From contig CAZIDP010000004.1 in NCBI GenBank assembly GCA_964537975.1, positions 1-64,000 of the forward strand: a stretch of 64,000 nucleotides of DNA, read 5' to 3'. The translations under genes were made by a program, and so were the position numbers. Shown one piece after another: positions 35,832-44,268 of this stretch. The DNA is from SCBR16-9 sp964537975. GTDB lineage: Bacteria; Hydrogenedentota; Hydrogenedentia; Hydrogenedentales; SCBR16-9. The number at the start of each line of letters is the position of its first letter. Within the stretch, counting starts at the first letter, position 1. The notes below the pieces were generated by a model. That model was not told the DNA's origin and did not search any database. It worked only from the letters and a program-made list of their open reading frames with translations.

Positions 35832-36449
35832 TTATCCTTTTTCATCTTGGGTTACAGGAGCCTGATTCGCTACTGACATGACCCCAGACATTGGTACGAT
35901 AGACTCACCTACCGACAACATGACAATACTGCCCTCAAGGTGTACTGAAGAAACCATTCCAGTAACGATGTTTTCACCATTAATGTCGATACCTTCTATA
36001 TATTTTCCAAGCATTCCCTGGGCATTGATGAAGTTTGCCTGATCAACATTACCTGACAGTATTTGTAGATTTAAATCAAGTAACTCGACTTTATCATTCA
36101 GGTTGTTCATCTGTTCCAGTGCTGAAAATTGAGCCAATTGGGCAATCATTTCATTATTGTCTGTTGGCGCAAGCGGATCCTGGTTCTGCATTTGCAAGAC
36201 CAATAATTGCAGAAATGCGTCTCGACTCAAATCATTATTATCAGTCAAAGTTGATGTTGTGGTTGATTCTGTTGCTTTCTCCTCTGTTGACTTGGTGGCA
36301 CTTTGCGTTGAAAGCGCCTCTGTCTGCTGCGTTTGATTATGTTTAGCCCGATAATTGGCTGTTATTTGCTCCATCGCAGATATTCGTTCTGCTCGTGTTG
36401 CGGACATATTCCCCAACACATTTGAACGAAACCCAACCATGACATTCAT
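35832..36449 (-). CDS. flgD: FlgD, hook capping protein
   Basis: A 205-residue hook-assembly scaffold. The N-terminal ~80 residues are Ser/Thr/Gln-rich and disordered, then comes RDAFLQLLVLQMQNQDPLAP, followed by DNNEMIAQLAQFSALEQM: the standard FlgD signature. A small beta domain ends the protein, shorter than enteric FlgD. AGGAGA lies 7 bases before ATG 36449. It caps the growing hook and is discarded when FlgK takes over. Confidence 0.93.
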   Translation of the reverse strand: MNVMVGFRSNVLGNMSATRAERISAMEQITANYRAKHNQTQQTEALSTQSATKSTEEKATESTTTSTLTDNNDLSRDAFLQLLVLQMQNQDPLAPTDNNEMIAQLAQFSALEQMNNLNDKVELLDLNLQILSGNVDQANFINAQGMLGKYIEGIDINGENIVTGMVSSVHLEGSIVMLSVGESIVPMSGVMSVANQAPVTQDEKG

Positions 36450-36464
36450 ACTGATTCTCCTGGT

Positions 36465-39400
36465 TTATACAAACACATTTAAGTTTCCCTGGTGGCGTCT
36501 TTGACGGTCTAAACCGCGGGAAGACTCCTGATCAGAGGTATTATCGGAACTTGAAAAACGATAGCCACCACGTTGTGCGGTGTCCTGACGTTGAGCATCA
36601 CGACCAGCGTTCTGTGTTGCATCGTTTAACGGGTTTGAGCCCGGTTGCGATGAAACTTCAATCCGTTGAACATCTATACCCTCTCGCGATAACGCTTCTC
36701 GCAATCCACCCATCTGATGCTCCAGAGCTTCTCGCACAGTTGCATTGCCGGAAAGAAGTCGTATCGACATCTCACCTTGTCGCGAGCGAACCTCAATCTG
36801 AACTTCACCCAGTGATTCAGGATGCAGTTTGATATTTATTCGCTGCTCGCGGCCAGCAAGCATTTGCCGAATTGCTTCAACAGATTCACGGCCAAGTTGA
36901 TCCAGCGGAACACGTGTCGGATACTCAAAAGCACTTCGTTCTGAAGCTATTGCTTGTTCAATTGAATTAAACACCGATCGGTTTACACCCACCACTACCG
37001 GACGTGTCATCTCTGCTGCATCGCCTGAAGACTCTGCAGCTTCTGATTGACGTGTTATCGCTGACGATGAAATCAGAGAACGGAAAACCGTGTTATTCCG
37101 CGGCAACGATTCCTGTCGTTGTAGCAGGGTCATAGCATCAGAAAGACGTTCAGCATTCCGAACCAAGTTGTGCGAGTCTACCTTCACGTTCTCGTGAGTG
37201 AACTTAACCTTTGGCACCACACGATCAAGTGAACGTATCAGTCGTTCTCCAGTAGCTTCTGTCTCAAGCGCATCCTCCGTCAAGGAACCCTGTTTATTGA
37301 GAACAGGTTGTTCCAGTTTCTGACGCAGCGTAGTTGCCCAGCCTGAGAGATGCTCGGGAGACTTCATTTCAATGGCCTGAATAAGCCGCTTGATCGGATA
37401 CGTGCGGGTATCATTTGGTGTTTCTTCGGTCATTTTGCTAGAACGAAACACCCCACTTGCCGATTGGGTAGACTCGTCAGCATCTTGATCGGAGGGTACT
37501 TCTTTCGAGGTTACTTTCAACACCAGATGACGCCACAGTTGCTGCAACACCTTCCGGTCTTCTGTATCTTGCGCCTCGAGTTTCACGATAGTGCCATGAA
37601 CTGCTGACGGATCAAACTGAACGCGTACCATGTCACCTTTGGTAGTACCAACGGCCTCATCACGTAACGATTTGTGCAGCATATCTGCTACCCGCGCACG
37701 CAAAACTGGTAACGCTTCCCGCTCTGTTTCAAGTTCTGCATCAAACATACCGGAATGTTGCGCCTGTCTCTGAAGCACTATTGGCTTTCTGGCATTAGCA
37801 GCTTCAGCTACCGGTGCAACTGACTCATCTGTTGAAGTTTTCAACAAATGCGTATCTGTATCCGTAGCATTCCCGATTGCCTCCCGTCGGTTTACCGAGG
37901 GTTTTGTATACTTTACCACCTCATCAGACTGACTCTCCGAAACATGCAACGGTTCCCGGTTTTTGATTTGCGAACCTGGTTTGTTTACAGCCGGCTTCGT
38001 ATTTTCCAAGGCATGTTCCAGTTTTGAAGCATCTGTTGGCGTTTCTTCATTTGATACCTTGACTTTTCCTGACTCAACATCTGAATCTACAAGCACCACC
38101 TGTTCTCTGTGGTTTTCCCTGATTTTGATTGTGTTGTTTTGTCGCAACCCAGTACGTAAATCAAGTTTTGTACTGTCGATTTCAGTCGAATCAGATGACA
38201 CCTCTTGATTAAAAACAAATCCGCGTTTGCGCACTTCTGTTAACGCAGGTTGAACAACTTTATCCTGCTGCTGTTGATTTTGTGTCGCAGCCTTTTCCAA
38301 TTCCACTTCTTCTGAATCGGTGTGCAAGGTAGTAGCATCTTTGTTTCTAATTTCTGCCTTCTGACCTGGTTCAACTGATTCATCAGTAGCAACGGGTATT
38401 GGAGCATCCAATTGGTTCTCAGATTTACCAATAAAAGACATACGCGTAGTCTGGCGATCAACAGGCAGCTCACCAACGCGTCTGGAAGGAGCAGAAGGTT
38501 CTGCACTTGCAACCTCTGGGTCTGCTTCTACTATTCCGGGTATTGACTCATTACCTTTTTCAGGTAACTTGTCAGTTCCGAAGTGATGGAATTGCTGTCG
38601 CTCCTTTTGCACAACAGGCTCAACTTCACTTTCAACATCTCTTTCAATTTGACCTGCACTTTGTTCTTCCTGCTGATACAAAGAGGAGATTCGAGTAAGA
38701 TGTTCAGAATAACGTTGCGTCTTGCTCGTATCTTGAGGCTCTACATCGACATCCTCCTGCACTGAATGTGTTGGAACAGCTTCAGGGAACACCTTCTGCG
38801 TTCCAGGAGAATCTTTCTCCAACACTGTTTCCAGTTTTGTATCTTCTGGAATTTTTTCATTTCCCACGGAGTCATTTTCATCTACCATGCTGGCTTGACT
38901 GTTTGAATCTACAGATGATTCCATTTCGTTAATGGGTGTCTGTGTATTCATGAGCACAGCCGGCTCGGAAAGATGTAACAGTTGCGTGGGCACTGATGGC
39001 GTTTCAACTGCCACTTCCTGTTCTGGATCAATTGACATCAACCATTCCACAAGACGTGACATCGGAAACGAGAAACTAACCTTGGGAGTGAGGTTGACAA
39101 CCTCATCAGAAAGGGATGATAAAGGAAATTGCAAAGACGGCACAGACATATACACTGATGAATCAGGCATATGCCTTGTTGATGCAGACTTGCTTTCAGG
39201 GCTTTCCTGCTTGTCATTCTTCTCTGAATATCCCGGAACAGCTTCAACGCCATTTTCTGCCACTTCAAGGTCTTCTACAGTATTCGCCACTTGCCACAAT
39301 TGCGGAAGTGTTACACCTTCATCATCCTGAGGCAGTTTTTCACCTCCTTTAGAATCCAGATGCTCTATCCACTTGTGCAGCAAGGCTGATACGGCAGAAA

Positions 39401-39674
39401 CTACCTTTTGTGCATCATCATTCTCAGGCATTTTTTCATTTTGCAGGTCACTGATTGCTGAATACGTATCAGCAACTTCTGCTTTTGCCAGCATATGCAG
39501 TTTTGCTTCTGGCACAGAAGCATCACACATTAAGTGCAACAATTGAGAAAATGCAGTCACCTCACTTTGTTCAGACTGATTGAGTAATGACAGTTTATCC
39601 TGCGACAGTTTACCTGACACAGGATACTGTTCTTCCATTATATTTTTGAACAGTTCAGTCATAAGAAAATTCAT
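36465..39674 (-). CDS. fliK: FliK, unusually long hook-length control protein
   Basis: A 1069-residue protein whose last ~130 residues contain the FliK C-terminal domain: INIKLHPESLGEVQIEVRS, MSIRLLSGNATVREALEHQM, then a Ser/Gln-rich tail. That domain switches the export gate from hook to filament substrates. The preceding ~900 residues are acidic, Glu/Gln/Ser-rich and largely disordered, the ruler part. Typical FliKs are about 400 residues. The start is ATG 39674, with a perfect GGAGGT 9 bases upstream; a longer frame to 39818 has no ribosome site and adds a hydrophobic oddity. Identity of the ruler region is inferred from composition. Confidence 0.88.
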   Translation of the reverse strand: MNFLMTELFKNIMEEQYPVSGKLSQDKLSLLNQSEQSEVTAFSQLLHLMCDASVPEAKLHMLAKAEVADTYSAISDLQNEKMPENDDAQKVVSAVSALLHKWIEHLDSKGGEKLPQDDEGVTLPQLWQVANTVEDLEVAENGVEAVPGYSEKNDKQESPESKSASTRHMPDSSVYMSVPSLQFPLSSLSDEVVNLTPKVSFSFPMSRLVEWLMSIDPEQEVAVETPSVPTQLLHLSEPAVLMNTQTPINEMESSVDSNSQASMVDENDSVGNEKIPEDTKLETVLEKDSPGTQKVFPEAVPTHSVQEDVDVEPQDTSKTQRYSEHLTRISSLYQQEEQSAGQIERDVESEVEPVVQKERQQFHHFGTDKLPEKGNESIPGIVEADPEVASAEPSAPSRRVGELPVDRQTTRMSFIGKSENQLDAPIPVATDESVEPGQKAEIRNKDATTLHTDSEEVELEKAATQNQQQQDKVVQPALTEVRKRGFVFNQEVSSDSTEIDSTKLDLRTGLRQNNTIKIRENHREQVVLVDSDVESGKVKVSNEETPTDASKLEHALENTKPAVNKPGSQIKNREPLHVSESQSDEVVKYTKPSVNRREAIGNATDTDTHLLKTSTDESVAPVAEAANARKPIVLQRQAQHSGMFDAELETEREALPVLRARVADMLHKSLRDEAVGTTKGDMVRVQFDPSAVHGTIVKLEAQDTEDRKVLQQLWRHLVLKVTSKEVPSDQDADESTQSASGVFRSSKMTEETPNDTRTYPIKRLIQAIEMKSPEHLSGWATTLRQKLEQPVLNKQGSLTEDALETEATGERLIRSLDRVVPKVKFTHENVKVDSHNLVRNAERLSDAMTLLQRQESLPRNNTVFRSLISSSAITRQSEAAESSGDAAEMTRPVVVGVNRSVFNSIEQAIASERSAFEYPTRVPLDQLGRESVEAIRQMLAGREQRINIKLHPESLGEVQIEVRSRQGEMSIRLLSGNATVREALEHQMGGLREALSREGIDVQRIEVSSQPGSNPLNDATQNAGRDAQRQDTAQRGGYRFSSSDNTSDQESSRGLDRQRRHQGNLNVFV

Positions 39675-39968
39675 ACATAATTCACCTCCTTTCTCTGTGC
39701 TGTTGTAAGTTGCGATTAGGTAAACCCTGTTTACAAATAACAGGGGAAATAGAATCATGAGTAATACCAGGGGGGGAGGGTAGATTTTTACAAAGTAATG
39801 CGGCCGGTCATCCGGCACAAGTAGTTCAGAAGAATGTTATTGCAAGGCAGAATAACACATGATTCAAGCAGTTATTGCTTAAATGAGATATGCCATCTTC
39901 AGGTGAGAACCGATTCCAGAATTGGAAAGCTTATAAATAGAATTGAATTTACAAAGGGGATAGCAAGC
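39675..39968 (-). promoter_or_regulatory. Intergenic gap upstream of fliK with a 6+6 dyad
   Basis: A 294-base gap, larger than most within the flagellar cluster. GTAAACCCTGTTTAC (39720-39734) is a perfect dyad with a 3-base centre, sitting 46 bases before fliK's start. It is operator-like, but no -35/-10, sigma-54 or sigma-28 pattern was found by eye. Nothing else is seen in the gap. Confidence 0.3.
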
Positions 39969-40517
39969 TCAGATGCTGTCATGTTGAAGGTAACGAAGCA
40001 CCTGGGTTGCCAAATCGGCTTCCAATTCCGCCATAATGGCTCCGCGGTCTTTGGGGCGTTCGACTTGTAAAAGTATCTCCGCGACATCTTCCACAGGGAG
40101 TCCATTTAACCGTTCTGCTGCCTGTTTCGGTCGCATGTTGGCCAGTGTAATGGCAATTGTGGTCATCCGAACGCGACGCTCCGTGTCAGCTTCCCCCAGA
40201 GACCCGTCAATCACATCACGCAGTTGCTCCAGCTCAGTACGAACTTGGGTAAGTTCTTCTTCACGTCGTGCCAACTGTTGCTCCCGATCATTCAGTTGAC
40301 GGTCGCGTTGTCTTAATGATTCTTCCTTTTGCCGCAGTTGTTGTGCCAATGGGCTTAGAGCATCTTGCATCGTTGTTAGCGGCGTATCAAGAGCCTGTTC
40401 AACACCTCTTACCTTGTCAAAAGCATCACGGTTCAGATTACCAGTGACTCCCAGCCCCAACACCAAGACACCAAGAAATGACAACAAACTCAACATCCCA
40501 AATGCAATGAACTTCAT
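39969..40517 (-). CDS. MotE-like (MgtE-N-domain) flagellar chaperone
   Basis: A 182-residue protein with an N-terminal signal/anchor helix (MKFIAFGMLSLLSFLGVLVL) and a long coiled coil (residues ~60-110, rich in 'RQKEESLRQRDRQLNDREQQ'). A MgtE intracellular N-like domain follows (ANMRPKQAAERLNGLPVEDVAEILLQ). This is the architecture of MotE/YlxF, the periplasmic stator chaperone encoded beside fliJ in many bacteria. Its ATG overlaps the fliJ stop as ATGA (4 bases), so the two are co-translated. Confidence 0.8.
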   Translation of the reverse strand: MKFIAFGMLSLLSFLGVLVLGLGVTGNLNRDAFDKVRGVEQALDTPLTTMQDALSPLAQQLRQKEESLRQRDRQLNDREQQLARREEELTQVRTELEQLRDVIDGSLGEADTERRVRMTTIAITLANMRPKQAAERLNGLPVEDVAEILLQVERPKDRGAIMAELEADLATQVLRYLQHDSI

Positions 40518-41023
40518 GGTGATGTCCTTTCATCTTCCTGAACTGACTTTTCTTGCTCAGTGGAAGATTTTTCTGTTTGGCGACGCGTACCATATCGTAC
40601 AGTGGCGATCTCGTCAAGTAAACGTTGTTCAGTCTTCAACAGGTGACGTGATACACGTCCGCTTTCGTGGTTCGCCAACTGTTCCATCATGCGTCTGAGT
40701 TTCATTGCCTCTGTTAAGGCATCACGACAAGAGTCCTCTTGCGATTCCAGCGTTCTAATTTCAGCATCAGTGTCATCACCCAACCGCGCCAGATGACGCT
40801 CAAATTGATAATACCGCTGTATGTCCCAAGCATCAATTAAATACTTTTTTCGATCTTGTGCATTGTTCAGAATATTTTGTTGCGCGGCATAAATACTTGC
40901 ACGACGTTCTTCTAATGTCATACGTTCGCGTTGAATTGCAGCAAGTTCTTGTGCCTTCCAATCTTGCTGTCGTTTTCTAATGCGCGTTAAACGTTTGTAT
41001 GTATTTAGCTTTCTATCCAGCAT
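40514..41023 (-). CDS. fliJ: FliJ, export ATPase stalk protein
   Basis: A 169-residue antiparallel coiled-coil protein, rich in charged residues and heptads (LTRIRKRQQDWKAQELAAIQ). It fits the length and position of FliJ, the stalk in the FliI ring that links ATPase activity to the export gate. The weak sequence conservation of FliJ makes the call rest on context between fliI and the MotE-like gene. ATG 41023 follows the fliI stop by 8 bases. Confidence 0.85.
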   Translation of the reverse strand: MLDRKLNTYKRLTRIRKRQQDWKAQELAAIQRERMTLEERRASIYAAQQNILNNAQDRKKYLIDAWDIQRYYQFERHLARLGDDTDAEIRTLESQEDSCRDALTEAMKLRRMMEQLANHESGRVSRHLLKTEQRLLDEIATVRYGTRRQTEKSSTEQEKSVQEDERTSP

Positions 41024-41031
41024 ATCTTATT

Positions 41032-42402
41032 TTACCGGCTACGCATGGCAAGTGCCATATGGTTTTCAATATCTGCGAATGCACTTTGCTCATCCATGTT
41101 CTGTCGTAAAAACGCACGTATATTGGAGATGAGTTGTATCGATTGATCAATTTCTACATTGCTGCCAGCGACATAAGCACCGATGTTGATCAGTTCTTCT
41201 GCATCCCGGTATGTCGCCATGATGCCCCGCATCTGATTGGCCAATTCTCGGTGGCGAGGGGTCGTTACCTCATTCATGGCACGACTGACACTTTCCAATA
41301 CATCTATAGCAGGAAAATGCCCCCGAGAGGCCAAATCTCGAGACAATACAATGTGACCATCCAATATGCTGCGAACTGCATCACCAATTGGGTCATTCAT
41401 GTCATCTGCTTCAACCAATACGGTATAAAATCCGGTGATGCTACCAGTTTCGGCATTGCCAGCACGTTCCAATAACCGTGGCAATAAAGAAAACACCGAA
41501 GGCGGATAGCCTTTAGTTGTCGGTGGCTCACCAATCGCCAAGCCAACTTCACGTTGGGCCATGGCAAACCGGGTGACTGAATCCATCATCAGCATGACAT
41601 CTGCACCTTGACCACGAAACCACTCTGCAATTGCCGTTGCAGTATAAGCTCCGCTGATACGAATCAATGCCGGTGTATCGGAAGTGGCCACCACAACAAC
41701 AGAACGCGCCAGGCCTTCATCACCAAGGTCTGCCTCAATAAAATCTTTAACTTCGCGACCACGCTCACCTACAAGAGAAATCACATTTATATCAGCATTG
41801 GTGTTTCGGGCAATCATGCCCATCAGCTTACTTTTACCTACGCCACTACCAGACATGATTCCCATACGCTGGCCTTTGCCACACGAAATACAGCTGTCAA
41901 CAGCACGCACTCCACTTCCGATAGGTTCCAGTACACGTTGTCGAGACATGGGTGGAGGCGGTGATGCCATCAGAGGTACTTCTGTTTCCCAGAGCGGGGC
42001 TGGACCGCCATCTATGGGTTGGCCAAGGCCATCCAGAACACGACCCAGCAAATTGTTGCCAACCCGAACCATACGAGGTTTGTGTGTGGGAATCAATACG
42101 GTACCCGGTCCTATGCCACGCATATCACCCAAAGGCATGAGGAGTATCCGTTCACCTCGAAAACCTACCACTTCTACCGGTATCCGAGCGGAGTTTCCAT
42201 TATTTTTATCTTGATTGCTGGTCAGAGAAGAATATCCGGCATTTGTACTTTCGGGAGAAACATAACACAAATCGCCCACACGCATGGCCGGACCGGTTGC
42301 TTCTATGGTTAATCCAACGATGTCGACCACTTTACCGTAACGCCGGAATACATCCTGCTCCAAAACCCGTCCGGTAATGGACCGCAAGTCTATACCTGTC
42401 AT
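41032..42402 (-). CDS. fliI: FliI, flagellum-specific export ATPase
   Basis: A 456-residue ATPase homologous to F1-beta. The Walker A loop GIMSGSGVGKSKL lies at residues ~181-193 (Lys190). VISLVGERGREVKDF follows, then the Walker B MLMMDSVTRFAMAQREV and PPTTKGYPPSVFSLLPRLLE. These are all diagnostic for FliI/SctN. It powers substrate unfolding at the base of the export apparatus, regulated by FliH. Its ATG overlaps the fliH stop by 4 bases. Residues 53-72 carry an Asn/Ser-rich insertion (TSNQDKNNGNS) that looks variable. Confidence 0.97.
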   Translation of the reverse strand: MTGIDLRSITGRVLEQDVFRRYGKVVDIVGLTIEATGPAMRVGDLCYVSPESTNAGYSSLTSNQDKNNGNSARIPVEVVGFRGERILLMPLGDMRGIGPGTVLIPTHKPRMVRVGNNLLGRVLDGLGQPIDGGPAPLWETEVPLMASPPPPMSRQRVLEPIGSGVRAVDSCISCGKGQRMGIMSGSGVGKSKLMGMIARNTNADINVISLVGERGREVKDFIEADLGDEGLARSVVVVATSDTPALIRISGAYTATAIAEWFRGQGADVMLMMDSVTRFAMAQREVGLAIGEPPTTKGYPPSVFSLLPRLLERAGNAETGSITGFYTVLVEADDMNDPIGDAVRSILDGHIVLSRDLASRGHFPAIDVLESVSRAMNEVTTPRHRELANQMRGIMATYRDAEELINIGAYVAGSNVEIDQSIQLISNIRAFLRQNMDEQSAFADIENHMALAMRSR

Positions 42403-43100
42403 GGTTGCTCATCCAAGGCTTCCAGGGCATGTTCCAATAATGTACTGATGCGGGCGTCAACTTGCATAACAGGTGAGTCTACGATACACCCCCCAGGAGG
42501 CATGCTATCATCTTTTTCGATTAAAATATGCTCAATATGATCGAACTGCTCTAACAATTTTAATTGATGTGCCTTGATCGCCTCTAAATCTTGAGGATGC
42601 AACCGAATAGTGACACTTTGTTGATTGGACAATACTTCTAGCGCCTTTTCAACTGAACGCAGCACCAAACCATCGTCATCTTTAGGTTCACATTGAACTA
42701 TACGTGCTACCATGTGCTTGACCAGTTCAAGAACTTGTGGTTTCAGATTATCAAGAAAATCTTGTCTGGCATCCATCATAGCTTGTGCAGCGTTTTCTAT
42801 GGCCACTGTACATTGTGCTACCGACTCGGAAAAAGCCGCTTCACCTGCCTCCTGACCGGCTTGAAAACCTTCTTTAAAAGCCTCTTCTCGCATTATTTCT
42901 GCTTGTTGATGGGCTTCTTCCAGTATCTTGGCACCAAGCATTTGAGAACTGATTTCAGGTTCTACCGATTCATTCAGATCAGCATCCAAACTGTTAACAG
43001 GATTAGTACGTGATTCAGGAAGCTCATCAAGATGCTCAACACCAAATTGCAGTGGGTGCTTATCTGACCAAGCATGCTTTGCCTTGAGAACTTTCGACAT
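42399..43100 (-). CDS. fliH: FliH, negative regulator of FliI
   Basis: A 233-residue protein. The N-terminal half is a long helix including AKILEEAHQQAEIMREEAFKEGF, then a 'GFQAGQEAG' Gly-repeat-like stretch (GxxxG contacts typical of FliH). The C-terminal half has VRLHPQDLEAIKAH-like segments matching the FliH/V-ATPase E-subunit fold. It connects the FliI ring to FliN at the C ring. Start ATG 43100 with GGAAGG upstream. Confidence 0.88.
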   Translation of the reverse strand: MSKVLKAKHAWSDKHPLQFGVEHLDELPESRTNPVNSLDADLNESVEPEISSQMLGAKILEEAHQQAEIMREEAFKEGFQAGQEAGEAAFSESVAQCTVAIENAAQAMMDARQDFLDNLKPQVLELVKHMVARIVQCEPKDDDGLVLRSVEKALEVLSNQQSVTIRLHPQDLEAIKAHQLKLLEQFDHIEHILIEKDDSMPPGGCIVDSPVMQVDARISTLLEHALEALDEQP

Positions 43101-43218
43101 ATAAATTAACGCCTTCCAGCTATTATAAATGACAAATTAATGGAGACAGCACTGAGAAGTACTGTTAACATGATTGCAATTAAAGTCTACCATACAAAAT
43201 TGGCTTGGTCGTCAGAAT

Positions 43219-44262
43219 CTATACCAGAATTTCATCGGCATCTCCACCACCGCGTCCAGAAATGATGACATCGCCTGACTCTTCCAGCCGCCGTATAACT
43301 GCGACTATTTTTTGCTGGGCCTCTTCAACATTTCGCATGCGTACAGGCCCCATAAACTCTATTTCTTCCTTGATCATTTCTCTGGCCCGTTCAGACATAT
43401 TCCGGTAAATTTTATCTGCAACATCTTCTCCGGAAGCCTTCAGCGCCAATGCTAAATCTTTGCTTTCTACTTCACGGAGCGTCTTCTGGATTCCACTGTC
43501 ATCCACATATATGATGTCATCAAACGTGAACATCAATCGTGCGATTTCATCTGCCAGTTCGGGATCACGCTCCTCGAGGTCAGCCATAATAGTCTTTTCC
43601 AGTGCGCGATCAGTCATATTCAATATTTCAGCAACCTCTTTCACGCCTCCTGCAAAAGTAAAGCCCTGATTAAACACAGCGGCCATCTTGCGCTCCAGAA
43701 CTCGCTCTACTTCATGCACAATTTCAGGCGCAGTACGGTCCATAGAGGCTATACGCATCAAAACATCCGATTGTACGGCTTGTGGCAATGTCGACAAAAT
43801 GATTGCCGAAGTGGCTGATTGCAGGTGCGCAAGAATAAGCGCAATCGTTTGTGGATGTTCTTCCTGAATAAAACTGGAGATTTGTGACGGATCTGCTTTA
43901 CGTAAAAATTGAAAAGGCACTTCCTGCAAACTACTTTGCAGCCGCGTCAAGATTTCGAACGCCTTCTCTGGCCCAAAGGATTTTTCCAGTAAATCCTTGG
44001 CAAGATCAATACCACCATGTGCAACATATTGTTTTGCAACTGCCATTTGAAAAAATTCATCCAAAATGGCAGACTTCAGTTCGGCATCAATCCGTCCCAG
44101 GCTGGAGATATCCAAAGTGATTTGATCCACTTCTTCATCGGTCAGCTTGCCAAGTACACGACTGGCATTTTCTGGTCCAAGGCAGGCAAGCAGAATCGCA
44201 GCCTTTTTCCTGCCGGGAATATCAGCGAGATTGATGGCAGATTTATTATAAGATTCAGCCAC
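43219..44262 (-). CDS. fliG: FliG, rotor/C-ring protein
   Basis: A 347-residue torque-generating rotor protein. Family segments: KAAILLACLGPENASRVL at the N-terminus, EEHPQTIALILAHL in the middle domain, and the C-terminal torque helix. In that helix the charged residues align with E. coli Lys264, Arg281 and Arg297, while the Asp288-Asp289 pair is Glu-Glu here (KEEIE). GTG at 44262 is preceded by AGGAGG and is 6 bases after the fliF stop. It binds FliF's C-terminus above and FliM/FliN below. The residues after the torque helix end with a Gly/Asp-rich tail. Confidence 0.97.
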   Translation of the reverse strand: MAESYNKSAINLADIPGRKKAAILLACLGPENASRVLGKLTDEEVDQITLDISSLGRIDAELKSAILDEFFQMAVAKQYVAHGGIDLAKDLLEKSFGPEKAFEILTRLQSSLQEVPFQFLRKADPSQISSFIQEEHPQTIALILAHLQSATSAIILSTLPQAVQSDVLMRIASMDRTAPEIVHEVERVLERKMAAVFNQGFTFAGGVKEVAEILNMTDRALEKTIMADLEERDPELADEIARLMFTFDDIIYVDDSGIQKTLREVESKDLALALKASGEDVADKIYRNMSERAREMIKEEIEFMGPVRMRNVEEAQQKIVAVIRRLEESGDVIISGRGGGDADEILV

Positions 44263-44268
44263 CAGTCT

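Noticed and set aside
39675..39818. Longer FliK start with a hydrophobic N-terminus
   Set aside because: No ribosome site upstream, whereas ATG 39674 has a perfect GGAGGT.
41608..42312. Plus-strand frames opposite fliI
   Set aside because: Translations are Arg/Thr/Pro-biased antisense of a strongly conserved gene.
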